From positions 351,412-415,411 of the forward strand of contig NZ_AWGF01000002.1 in NCBI RefSeq assembly GCF_000495855.1: a stretch of 64,000 bases of DNA. Direction: 5' to 3'. Positions 9,098-16,632 of this stretch are shown here, piece by piece. This DNA comes from Asticcacaulis sp. YBE204 (GTDB lineage Bacteria > Pseudomonadota > Alphaproteobacteria > Caulobacterales > Caulobacteraceae). The position numbers and the translations under genes were made by a program. The notes below the pieces were generated by a model. It searched no databases and had not been told where the DNA came from. It saw only the letters and a list, made by a program, of their open reading frames with translations. The stretch's first letter is position 1. Each line of letters starts with the position of its first letter.

Positions 9098-10642
9098 TCA
9101 GTCCGCCGCGTGAACCTGACCGTTGGCCATGGTCTTGCGGCACAGCCAGATCGTCGGCACCAGACAGACGATGATGATCGACGACACCCGGAAGATATCG
9201 ACGGTGGCCAGCAGATAGGACTGTTGCATCACCTGACGGGTGACGACCCCAACGGCCTGCGCCTGAGACATGCCCATCGCCATCGCCTGATCGATAGCGC
9301 GGTGAAGGGTATCCAGAGGCACGATATTGGCGATATTGCCCTGAGCCTCGGTCTCGTAGCGATCCCACACCGTCGTCGCCAGAGATGCGGCGAACGAACC
9401 GGCGGTAATGCGCGCGAAGTTCGACAGGCCCGACGCTGCCGGCATCTGATGCGGCTTCACGTCGCGGAACGACAGGGTGATCATCGAGGTAAAGAACATG
9501 CTCATCGCCGCCCCCATGACGAACATCGGCACGATCAGGTTGCCGAAATCGACATCCGGCGAATAGAGCGAGCGCATATAGAACGACAGGGCGAACAGCA
9601 GCAGCGAAATCGTCGCCAGAATGCGGGCGTCCAGACGGTTCGACAGTTGGGCGATGAAAGGCGTCAGGAACACCGCCACCACGCCCGACGGTGCGGCGGC
9701 CAGCCCGGCCCAGGTCGCCACATAGCCCATATTGGTTTGCAGCCATAGCGGCATCAGCAGGTTGTTACCGAAGAAGACCGCATAGGCGAGACAGAGCGCA
9801 ATGACCCCGAACATGAAGTTGCGGCTCTTGAACAGCGACAGATCGACGACGGGGTTCTTCTCATTGAGTTCCCAGATCAGCCAGGCGATGAAGCCGATCC
9901 CCGCCATAATCGACAGGATGACGATCTGCGGTGAGGCAAACCAGTCGGCGTCTTTACCCGTATCGAGCACCAGTTGCAGCGTGCCGACCCAGAAAACCAG
10001 CAGCGAGAACGAGATCATGTTCAGCTTGCGCGCCACGGTGGGCGTCTCGCGGTTGCGCATGAAGCTCCAGCAGATCCACGTACAGGCGATCCCGATCGGC
10101 ACATTGATCAGGAAAATCCATTCCCAGGCGAAATTATCGGAGATGTAGCCGCCGAGAATGGGCCCCAGCACCGGCGCGACCAGCGTGGTCATCGACCACA
10201 CCCCCAGGGCCGTAGAGCGTTTATTAGGGGGGAAGATCATGATCAGCAGGGCCTGCGAGCCGGGGATCATCGGGCCGGACACCGCCCCTTGCAGAACGCG
10301 GAACAGGATCAGCGACGGCAGGTTCCACGCGATGCCGCACAGGAACGAGGCCAGGGTGAACAGGGCGACCGAGACGACGAAGGTCCGGACGACGCCGAAG
10401 CGCATCATCAGCCAGCCGGTCAGCGGCACGGAAATGCCGTTGGCGACCGCAAACGAGGTGATGACCCACGTCCCCTGATCGGAGGCGACGCCGAGGTTCC
10501 CGGCGATGGTCGGCAGGGCGACATTGGCGATGGTCGAATCGAGCACCTGCATGAAGGTGCCGAGCGCCAGCGCCACGGCGGCCAGCGCCAGAGCGCCTCC
10601 GGTCAGCGGCGCGGGCATGGTATTGGGAGGTGCTGAGGCCAT
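9098..10642 (-). CDS. emrB: MFS multidrug efflux pump, DHA2 family (EmrB-like)
   Basis: 514-residue, 14-helix-type major facilitator of the drug:H+ antiporter-2 family. Landmarks are LDSTIANVALPTI in helix 1, the motif RVLQGAVSGPMIPGSQAL and LGPILGGYISD (motif C-like). In EmrAB-TolC systems this inner membrane pump works with a fusion protein and an outer membrane channel to expel hydrophobic toxicants across both membranes. It is the last gene of a minus-strand set: outer membrane lipoprotein, fusion protein, then this pump. A GGAG ribosome site lies 7 bases upstream of the ATG. The gap to the fusion protein holds a palindromic repeat that may modulate co-transcription. Confidence 0.93.
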   Translation of the reverse strand: MASAPPNTMPAPLTGGALALAAVALALGTFMQVLDSTIANVALPTIAGNLGVASDQGTWVITSFAVANGISVPLTGWLMMRFGVVRTFVVSVALFTLASFLCGIAWNLPSLILFRVLQGAVSGPMIPGSQALLIMIFPPNKRSTALGVWSMTTLVAPVLGPILGGYISDNFAWEWIFLINVPIGIACTWICWSFMRNRETPTVARKLNMISFSLLVFWVGTLQLVLDTGKDADWFASPQIVILSIMAGIGFIAWLIWELNEKNPVVDLSLFKSRNFMFGVIALCLAYAVFFGNNLLMPLWLQTNMGYVATWAGLAAAPSGVVAVFLTPFIAQLSNRLDARILATISLLLFALSFYMRSLYSPDVDFGNLIVPMFVMGAAMSMFFTSMITLSFRDVKPHQMPAASGLSNFARITAGSFAASLATTVWDRYETEAQGNIANIVPLDTLHRAIDQAMAMGMSQAQAVGVVTRQVMQQSYLLATVDIFRVSSIIIVCLVPTIWLCRKTMANGQVHAAD

Positions 10643-10662
10643 GAGGGCGCTCCATAAGTTCA

Positions 10663-10788
10663 GCCTCCCCCCTGATATCAGGGGGGATACCGCCGGAACG
10701 GCGGAGGGGGGTTACAGGACAGGGGTTAACCCCACCGTCTTTTTGCCGTTCGGCAAAAATCCACCTCCCCTGAGATCAGGGGAGGTGC
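10663..10788. repeat. Dispersed palindromic repeat, family A (copy 1)
   Basis: Two inverted units with CTCCCC...GGGG hairpins around CTGATATCAG and CTGAGATCAG cores, separated by smaller hairpins (GCCGGAACGGC and GCCGTTCGGC). It lies between the efflux fusion protein and pump genes and is very similar to the copy at 29997-30116. Confidence 0.85.
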
Positions 10789-10794
10789 TGAAGA

Positions 10795-11937
10795 TTACTT
10801 CGATACGTCGATCTTGGCCTTCATCGACAGGCCGACGCGCAGCGGATGCGCCTGAAGCTCTTTCGGATCGAGCTGGATACGCACCGGCAAACGCTGAACG
10901 ACCTTGATCCAGTTACCCGACGCGTTCTGGGCCGGGATCAGCGAGAAGGCCGAACCCGTGCCGCCGGAAACGCCGACGACCTTGCCCTTGAACTTGACGC
11001 CTTCGCCGTAGAGGTCAGACGTCAGCTCGACCTCCTGACCAGCGACGACCTTTTTGAGCTGCACTTCCTTGAAGTTGGCGTCGACATAGGCGTTGGCGAC
11101 CGGAACCACCGCCATCAGCGGCGTGCCGACCTGAACCTGCTGACCGATCTGAACGGCCTTCTTGGTGACGACCCCGGCCATCGGCGCGCGGACGATGGTG
11201 CGGTCGAGCGCCAGCTTGGCCCCGGCCAGCTTGGCGCGGGCGGCCATGACTTCGGGGTTTTCACCCGGCTGCACCCCGGCGAACAGGGTAGCGTTCGACT
11301 GGCGATTGCCTTCCGAGGTCAGCAACGCGGCCTGAGCCTGAGCGCGGGCGGCGCGGGCGGCGCTGACATTGGCCACGGCGGCGGCATAACCGCTTTCGGT
11401 GGCGGTCAGCTCTTCCTGCGACACCGCGCCCGTCGAGGCGAGGTTCTTGCGGCGGTCGTATTCGAACTTGGCGCGGGCGGCTTCGGCTTCGGCGGCCTTG
11501 ATCCCGGCGTCGGCCTTGGCGATATCGGCGGCGCGCGCGCCCATCGCTCCGGCCAGCGCCTTGTCGTTGCTGTAATAGCCCATGACGCGGCGTTCGGCCG
11601 AGGCCAGAGCGGCTTCGGCAGCAGCGTAGTTGATCTTCGCGTCGGCGTCGTCGATGACCATCAGCACGTCGCCGGCCTTAACGACCTGGGTTTCCTGCGC
11701 CATGATGCGCAGGACCGGGCCGGAGACCAGCGCGTTGACCTGCGCGGTTTCGGCCCCGACATAGGCGTTGTCGGTGGAAACATAGTGCGAGGCGACGAGG
11801 ACATAGTAAGCGCCGTAAGCGACGGCACCGATGGCGACGACGGCAGCAAGCCCGGTCATCAGGGTGCGGCGGTTGTTATTGGCGGTGCGTGCGGGGGCGA
11901 CCGGAGCGGTGGGAGTTTCGGGTGCGTTGTCGGACAT
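10795..11937 (-). CDS. emrA: HlyD/EmrA-family membrane fusion protein
   Basis: 380-residue periplasmic adaptor with one N-terminal membrane helix (TGLAAVVAIGAVAYGAYYVL). The first lipoyl/barrel-sandwich half contains YVGAETAQVNALVSGPV. A long alpha-helical hairpin rich in A, E and R follows, then the second half VRAPMAGVVTKKAVQIGQQV and a C-terminal beta-barrel. It bridges the MFS pump encoded downstream to the outer membrane channel encoded upstream. The 47-bp gap to the outer membrane component suggests co-transcription under control of the TetR regulator at 13556. Confidence 0.92.
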   Translation of the reverse strand: MSDNAPETPTAPVAPARTANNNRRTLMTGLAAVVAIGAVAYGAYYVLVASHYVSTDNAYVGAETAQVNALVSGPVLRIMAQETQVVKAGDVLMVIDDADAKINYAAAEAALASAERRVMGYYSNDKALAGAMGARAADIAKADAGIKAAEAEAARAKFEYDRRKNLASTGAVSQEELTATESGYAAAVANVSAARAARAQAQAALLTSEGNRQSNATLFAGVQPGENPEVMAARAKLAGAKLALDRTIVRAPMAGVVTKKAVQIGQQVQVGTPLMAVVPVANAYVDANFKEVQLKKVVAGQEVELTSDLYGEGVKFKGKVVGVSGGTGSAFSLIPAQNASGNWIKVVQRLPVRIQLDPKELQAHPLRVGLSMKAKIDVSK

Positions 11938-11984
11938 GGGACTGACTTTTTTCAGAAAAACAGGATGAGGTGCGAGGTTTTAAA

Positions 11985-13340
11985 TTAGTAGGGACCGCCG
12001 AGCGCCTTGACCATGGCGACTTCGAGCGTCAGGGCGCGGCTTTGCAGGGCGTTGTTGGTGCTGCGTTGGGTGAGCAGGTTCTGTTCGGCCAGCACCAGCG
12101 TGGCGTAGTCGCTCAGACCGCCTTCGTAGCGCAGACGCGCCAGACGATAGGCTTCCTCGCTCGACGCCAGCGCTGCATTGGAATGTTGCAGACGTTCGCT
12201 CAGGGCGCGCTGGCTGGCGCCGGTGTCGGCGACCTCCTGCATGGCGGTGACGACCGTCTGGTTATAGCTGGCCAGCGCCACCGACTGATCGGCTTCGGCG
12301 CCGCGCAGATTGGCCTTCAGCTTGCCGCCTTCAAACAAAGGCAGGCTGAGGACCGGACCGGCATTGATCGCATCCATGCCCGACCCGCTCAGGTCGTTGA
12401 GGAAGACCTTGCCGGCGAAGGCCATCAGGTTGATGTTCGGGTAAAAGGACGCCTTGGCGCGCTGCGTCGACGACGAGGCCGATTCGACGCGCAACCGGGC
12501 GGCGGCGACGTCGGGACGGCGGCTGATCAGCTCCAGATCGAGGCGTTCGGGGGCCTTGAAATTGCGGGCGTCGGGCAGGTTCGGGCGCTCCAGTTGTTCA
12601 CCGAAGGCCGGGGCCTGACCGGCAAGCGCCGCGATCAGGTGGCGCTGGATCAGGATGCGCTCCTCGATCGCCGCCAGTTCGCCGCGGGCGTTCGACACGG
12701 CGGCGCGGGCCAGTTCGAGCTCGGCCTTCGAGGTCAGGCCGCTGGTGGCCTTCTGCGAGACCAGCGATTCCGAATCCTGCCGCAGCACCAGGGCGCGTTT
12801 GGCGAGGTCGTAGTCCTTATAGAGGTGCGCCAGCTCGAAATAGGCGTTGACCGTCGCCGTGGTCAGGACCAGCACCGCCTGATGGGCGTCGGCGCGGGTA
12901 GCGTCGGCGGCGGAGGTCGCGGCCTTCACCCCGGCGCGGTTCTTGCCCCAGAAGTCGAGCTCCCAGCCGAAATTGATGCCACCCAGCGTTATCGAATCGA
13001 TTGCAGGATTATTACCGCCCATTTGCAGCGTCGCGCCCAAAGCCGTCGCCGTCGGATAGAGCGAGGCGCGCTGGCTGTCTTCGAGCGCCCGCGCCTTGAG
13101 CAGACGCGCGGCGGCGGCCGACAGGTTCGGCGCGTCCTTGATGGCGGTGTCGAGCAAGGCGTTCAACTGCGGATCGTTATATTGCGTCCACCAGCGGTTA
13201 TGCACCATGTCGGACGGTATCTGTACGGCCTGAGGCACGGCGGCATTGGTCTGGTCCTTCGGCAGGGCCGCACAGGCGGTCATACTCAGGGCGCTGACGC
13301 CAAGCAATAGAAGGGAAATGGGGCGCTTATTTACGAACAT
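11985..13340 (-). CDS. Outer membrane efflux lipoprotein, NodT/OprM (TolC) family
   Basis: 451-residue outer membrane channel of a tripartite efflux system. The start at 13340 is chosen over a longer frame because it gives a lipoprotein signal peptide with lipobox LSMTAC and has an AAGG ribosome site. Two TolC-type repeats are visible, each with alternating alanine-rich helices (LSAAAARLLKARALEDSQRA; NQTVVTAMQEVADTGASQRA). It is first in the efflux operon. One of two identical operator copies lies only 21-38 bp upstream of its start, which would allow direct repression by the divergent TetR protein. Confidence 0.92.
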   Translation of the reverse strand: MFVNKRPISLLLLGVSALSMTACAALPKDQTNAAVPQAVQIPSDMVHNRWWTQYNDPQLNALLDTAIKDAPNLSAAAARLLKARALEDSQRASLYPTATALGATLQMGGNNPAIDSITLGGINFGWELDFWGKNRAGVKAATSAADATRADAHQAVLVLTTATVNAYFELAHLYKDYDLAKRALVLRQDSESLVSQKATSGLTSKAELELARAAVSNARGELAAIEERILIQRHLIAALAGQAPAFGEQLERPNLPDARNFKAPERLDLELISRRPDVAAARLRVESASSSTQRAKASFYPNINLMAFAGKVFLNDLSGSGMDAINAGPVLSLPLFEGGKLKANLRGAEADQSVALASYNQTVVTAMQEVADTGASQRALSERLQHSNAALASSEEAYRLARLRYEGGLSDYATLVLAEQNLLTQRSTNNALQSRALTLEVAMVKALGGPY

Positions 13341-13360
13341 CGCGGGACCTTGGAAACGCA

Positions 13361-13441
13361 AACCGTACGGTACGGTCATTTATCACTTGTGCCTATAGGC
13401 CTGTGACGCTATATTGTCAACAGAACCGTACGGTACGGTCA
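13361..13441. promoter_or_regulatory. Twin TetR-type operators in the efflux/regulator divergent region
   Basis: The 18-mer AACCGTACGGTACGGTCA occurs twice, exactly identical and in the same orientation, at 13361-13378 and 13424-13441, 63 bp apart (about six helical turns). Each contains the perfect palindrome ACCGTACGGT plus an extra ACGGT half. The sites flank the likely promoter of the outer membrane efflux gene and lie 115-195 bp from the TetR gene start. The most economical reading is that they bind the neighbouring TetR regulator. Confidence 0.75.
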
Positions 13442-13555
13442 GAAAAAATTTCCGCAGTGCGAAAATCTGAACCTTCCGTCCACAATATAAGCGCGCACCC
13501 CAAAGAAAGTGTGAAATTTTTTAGGGGCACGACGCCAGCATGAGGCTAATCAAGT

Positions 13556-14185
13556 ATGAGTACGCAGGAGCTTAAATCCCGCGGAGACAAGGACGCCCGT
13601 CGCGAAGCCATTCTCGATGTGGCCAGCGATATCTTCCTCGAAGGCGGCTTCGATGCCGCCTCGATGTCGGCCATCGCCGCGCGCGTCGGGGGCTCGAAAG
13701 GGACGCTTTATAACTACTTCAAGAGCAAGGAAGAGCTGTTCGAGGCCTTCGTGCAGCGGCACTGCGCCCTGCACGCCAATCTGATCGACATCCTGATCGA
13801 AGCGGAACAGGGCAGCTATCGCGAAACTCTGACGCACTGGGGGCAGCGATATCTCAAGGTCGTGACCTCGGATGAGACCCAGCGCAATTTCCGCGTTATC
13901 ATGGCGGTCGCCGAACGCTGGCCTGAAAGCGGGCGCAGCTTTTACGAAAATGGTCCTTTGCGCGGCATCAAAAACGTCGCCGCCTTCCTGCAAAAGGGCG
14001 TCGAGGCGGGTGAATACCGCATCGACGACACCATGCGCGCCGCCAGCCAGTTCATCGCCCTGTGTCAGAACCGCTATCAGAAGGCACGCTTCCTGAACTA
14101 TCTGCCCGAACCGACCGACGACGAGATCGAGCGCGAAGTCGAGGCAGCGTTGCGGACCTTCTACGCGGCGTTCGGCGCAAAGTGA
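13556..14185 (+). CDS. TetR/AcrR-family transcriptional repressor of the efflux operon
   Basis: 209-residue regulator. The N-terminal helix-turn-helix domain reads REAILDVASDIFLEGGFDAA, then MSAIAARVGGSKGTLYNYFKSK with the family-typical recognition helix ending GTLYNYF. The C-terminal ~140 residues form the ligand-binding and dimerisation region. It is divergent from the efflux operon, with twin 18-bp operators between them. This is the standard arrangement for a repressor that releases when a pump substrate binds. The inducer cannot be predicted. Confidence 0.92.
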   Translation: MSTQELKSRGDKDARREAILDVASDIFLEGGFDAASMSAIAARVGGSKGTLYNYFKSKEELFEAFVQRHCALHANLIDILIEAEQGSYRETLTHWGQRYLKVVTSDETQRNFRVIMAVAERWPESGRSFYENGPLRGIKNVAAFLQKGVEAGEYRIDDTMRAASQFIALCQNRYQKARFLNYLPEPTDDEIEREVEAALRTFYAAFGAK

Positions 14186-14367
14186 CCTTACGTCATTCTT
14201 ACAAATGGGACGTGGAAGCGGCGCAAAATAATTACGCCTGATAGAGTAGAAGTGAGCTGCCGAACTCTTCGGCAGCACCCCTTTCTTTGCCCCCCTTCCC
14301 TGCCTCGACCGCGTTCGCCGCGTGCCTTTTCGCGCGCCGGTCAGGGCTCTATTCAAGGAATTATCTC

Positions 14368-14859
14368 ATGGCCGACACCCTGAACCCCTCCGACGCCATC
14401 GCCAAAACCGAAGACACGATGAATACCCTTGGGAACACCGCCGCCGACGCTGCCAAATCCACGACTGAAAAAGGCATGGCCTATGGCCGCGACGCCATGA
14501 ACACGGTGCGCGAAAACACCGAGCGCATGAGCCAGCGCAGCAAGGAAATCGGCGAGCGCACGATGAGCGCCTATGCCCAGGCTGGCAAGCAGACCTCGGA
14601 CATGCTGGGCGAAGTCAACAAGGCCATGACGGACGCCTATGGCCGCTCGCTGGCCAATTACGAGGACCTGTCGAAACAGGCGATGAGCGTCCGCACGATG
14701 GAAGACGTTCTGGCCCTGCAAAACGCTGCCGTCGAAAAGATGCAGGACAATATGGCCGCCATGACCGGCGTCTATAGCCTGTTCGTGTCGCGCCTGACCG
14801 CCGTCATGCAGCCCGTCGCCAAACAGGCCGCCGACGAGACGCGCACCTTCGCGGCGTAA
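14368..14859 (+). CDS. Phasin family protein
   Basis: 163-residue alanine- and methionine-rich helical protein of the Phasin_2 type. Phasins coat polyhydroxyalkanoate granules. The start at 14368 (AAGGAA ribosome site just upstream) is preferred over a longer frame from 14287. The central region (NTLGNTAADAAKSTTEKGMA) and the C-terminal half (VNKAMTDAYGRSLANYEDLS) are predicted amphipathic helices without signal peptide, fitting a cytoplasmic granule surface protein. No polyhydroxybutyrate synthase gene lies in the window, so the granule link rests on family resemblance. A hairpin terminator follows. Confidence 0.82.
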   Translation: MADTLNPSDAIAKTEDTMNTLGNTAADAAKSTTEKGMAYGRDAMNTVRENTERMSQRSKEIGERTMSAYAQAGKQTSDMLGEVNKAMTDAYGRSLANYEDLSKQAMSVRTMEDVLALQNAAVEKMQDNMAAMTGVYSLFVSRLTAVMQPVAKQAADETRTFAA

Positions 14860-14882
14860 GACTCTCTGTTTGTGTTATACTG

Positions 14883-14910
14883 ACAGGCGGCCTTTGCGGG
14901 CCGTCTGTTT
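14883..14910 (+). terminator. Hairpin terminator after phasin gene
   Basis: ACAGGCGGCC pairs with GGCCGTCTGT (one G:U) around a short loop, followed by a weak T stretch. It lies 23 bp past the phasin stop, just ahead of the MOSC gene. Confidence 0.65.
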
Positions 14911-14925
14911 CCGTTTGAGGCCCCC

Positions 14926-15420
14926 ATGCCGATTAATCCGAACTCGCCCCTCGCCGCCCTGATGAACGCGTCCATGCGTCCCGGCACGATCGAGTGGATC
15001 GGCCTGCGTCCCGTGCGGCGCGGCGAGATCGACAGCGTGGCCGAAGCCGTGCTGGATAGTAAAGCTGGCCTGATCGGCGACCATTACAAAAGCGCGACAC
15101 GTGGGACGCGGCACCTGACCCTGATCGGCCACGAAGACCTGCACGCTATCGGCAGCTATCTGGGCACGGTGGTGCTGCCGGAACAATTACGGCGCAATGT
15201 CCTGACGTCAGGGATCAACTTGCTGGCGCTAAAGGACAAACGCTTTCGTCTGGGCGAAGCGGTGCTGGAAATGACCGGCGAATGCCACCCCTGTTCGCGC
15301 ATGGAAGAGATACTGGGTATCGGCGGCTACAATGCGGTGCGCGGCCACGGCGGCATCACCGCACAAGTGCTGGAAGGCGGTACGATTCGGTTGGGAGATG
15401 CGTTGACTGTGGTGACTTGA
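14926..15420 (+). CDS. MOSC-domain protein
   Basis: 164-residue protein matching the MOSC (molybdenum cofactor sulfurase C-terminal) fold, found alone or fused in enzymes that move sulfur or use molybdenum cofactor. Visible features are GLIGDHY, RHLTLIGHEDL, QLRRNVLTSGINL and the conserved Cys region GECHPCSRME, the likely sulfur-carrier or cofactor-contact site. It is soluble and cytoplasmic with no fused reductase domain. The ATG at 14926 is the first in frame after the terminator. The substrate is unknown. The next gene is oriented the same way but has its own LexA box, so the two are probably separate units. Confidence 0.88.
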   Translation: MPINPNSPLAALMNASMRPGTIEWIGLRPVRRGEIDSVAEAVLDSKAGLIGDHYKSATRGTRHLTLIGHEDLHAIGSYLGTVVLPEQLRRNVLTSGINLLALKDKRFRLGEAVLEMTGECHPCSRMEEILGIGGYNAVRGHGGITAQVLEGGTIRLGDALTVVT

Positions 15421-15435
15421 CACTTTCCCCATATA

Positions 15436-15450
15436 GAACAAAATAAGAAC
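15436..15450 (+). promoter_or_regulatory. Alphaproteobacterial LexA (SOS) box
   Basis: GAACAAAATAAGAAC is an exact match to the alphaproteobacterial LexA consensus GAAC-N7-GAAC (equivalently GTTC-N7-GTTC). It lies 26 bases upstream of the ATG of the endonuclease III-like gene, a position suited to repression. A DNA repair gene behind it strengthens the call. Confidence 0.8.
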
Positions 15451-15475
15451 TTATGCAATTTTGTGCGTTTTGTTC

Positions 15476-16169
15476 ATGACCCAATATGCCCTCGACTTCG
15501 GTGCCACGACCGAACTGGATAGGTTGCGTGACGCCCTGCTATTTCTGTTCGGCCCATATACGCAGGCGCCTGAACGCACACCTATGGAGCAACTGGTCAG
15601 GTCAATGATCAGTGGCCGGACGCGTGACGAGGTATCGCTGCCGGCCTATGATCGATTGCGCGTCGCCTATCTGGACTGGAATATTCTAGCCGACGCCCCA
15701 ATACGAGACGTCTTGGCCGTTATTGGCGATGTTACCTTTCCGGAAGACAAGATTGCCTTTTCTGCAAGCGACGCTCCATCGCATTCGCGTCAAGCACCCG
15801 GATTTCGATCTCGACTTTCTGGCCGACTATCCGCCTCTGACAGCCGAGGCCTGGTTGCAAAACCTTATGGGTGTCGGACCGAAGGTGGCGGCTTCGGCGC
15901 TGAACGCCAGTACTTTGCGTATGCGCAGCTTTATCGCGGATACGCACGTTGTTCGTGTGCTGAAACGACTGGGGCATATCGCACCCAAAGCTACCTCGCG
16001 GCAGGCGCACGATTTCGTCATGGATGCCGCGCCGCATTATTCCGCGGTGGACCTGACGGAATTACATGTATTAATCAAGACGTTGGGTCAGCAAATATGT
16101 CGTCACAGCCACCCGGCCTGCCGAAATTGTCCGGTTCGCGGCGGTTGCCAATCAAACGGCCGCTGGTGA
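15476..16169 (+). pseudogene. Endonuclease III-like DNA glycosylase/AP lyase, frameshifted
   Basis: The coding signal switches frame inside a TTTT run at 15758-15761. Removing one T would restore a 230-residue protein. The N-terminal part contains EQLVRSMISGRTRDEVS, equivalent to the first helical region of Nth. After the shift come the helix-hairpin-helix LMGVGPKVAASAL with the catalytic-type Lys, Asp in FIADTHVVRV, and a complete [4Fe-4S] loop with C-x6-C-x2-C-x5-C spacing (ICRHSHPACRNCPVRGGC). Such enzymes excise oxidised pyrimidines in base excision repair. The well-conserved motifs on both sides suggest a recent mutation or a sequencing error. The gene is AT-richer than its neighbours, has a LexA box, and its stop overlaps the 3' end of tRNA-Arg, hinting at horizontal acquisition. 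Confidence 0.85.
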
Positions 16170-16240
16170 CCCCTGAGGGACTCGAACCCCCGACCTCTGC
16201 TTTAGGAAAGCCTTGCTCTATCCGGCTGAGCTAAGGGGCC
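16164..16240 (-). tRNA. tRNA-Arg(CCT)
   Basis: 77-nt tRNA with encoded CCA. Acceptor arm GGCCCCT pairs with AGGGGTC (one G:U), D-stem GCTC/GAGC, T-loop TTCGAGT. The anticodon loop TTCCTAA gives CCT, reading AGG. The anticodon stem AGGCT/AGCAG has only three standard pairs; positions 27-43 and 28-42 are mismatched. Its 3' end overlaps the stop codon of the endonuclease III-like gene on the other strand. Confidence 0.9.
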
Positions 16241-16400
16241 ACTTAAGTCGGTCCTAGCACAGGCGGCGCGGGCTTGAGAAGTCTTTGAACGTTCGGCGCG
16301 TAAATTTCCGGGGACATCTGCGCGCCGGATTCCCGACTCGACTCCCCGTGCGACTCATCGCATAAAGTCTGCACAGCTATATGGTTAAGGCCGTAGCGAC

Positions 16401-16416
16401 ATACCATATATGGTAT
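16401..16416. promoter_or_regulatory. 16-bp perfect palindrome, candidate operator
   Basis: ATACCATATATGGTAT is a perfect palindrome in otherwise featureless sequence, about 215 bp upstream of the helicase and 160 bp from the 5' end of tRNA-Arg. It could bind a dimeric regulator, but no neighbouring regulator gene identifies one. Confidence 0.35.
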
Positions 16417-16574
16417 AGAACGAATCAGGCATCTGACGATGTCACTGATTCGGTCATGATTCGTTTCCCTGCTGTTCAGGGTGAACACGGCCTTGCGTTA
16501 ACCCTCATAAATCCTCACCTAACGGCCTCATTTCCACCTTCCCAAAGCCGCTATGCGTGGGTTTTTTTCTGATC

Positions 16575-16618
16575 GCCTATTTGAATCCGAAAACCGTTGC
16601 GCACTTTTCGGAATAGGC
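16575..16618. repeat. Dispersed palindromic repeat, family B/C short form
   Basis: Outer arms GCCTATT / AATAGGC enclose CCGAAAACCG...GCACTTTTCGG, forming a stable imperfect hairpin. It shares its core with the copies at 26912-26955 and 34039-34085. It ends 14 bp before the helicase start. Confidence 0.75.
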
Positions 16619-16632
16619 TCTAAAACAGTGCC

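Larger units (their letters stand above)
16241..16632. other. Intergenic region between tRNA-Arg and helicase gene
   Basis: No convincing gene. Two short open frames (16243-16488 minus, 16381-16572 plus) lack ribosome sites and coding bias. It holds a 16-bp perfect palindrome (16401-16416) and a dispersed repeat (16575-16618). Confidence 0.6.

Noticed and set aside
16243..16488. 81-codon minus-strand frame after tRNA-Arg
   Set aside because: No ribosome site, poor codon bias, and it spans the perfect palindrome.
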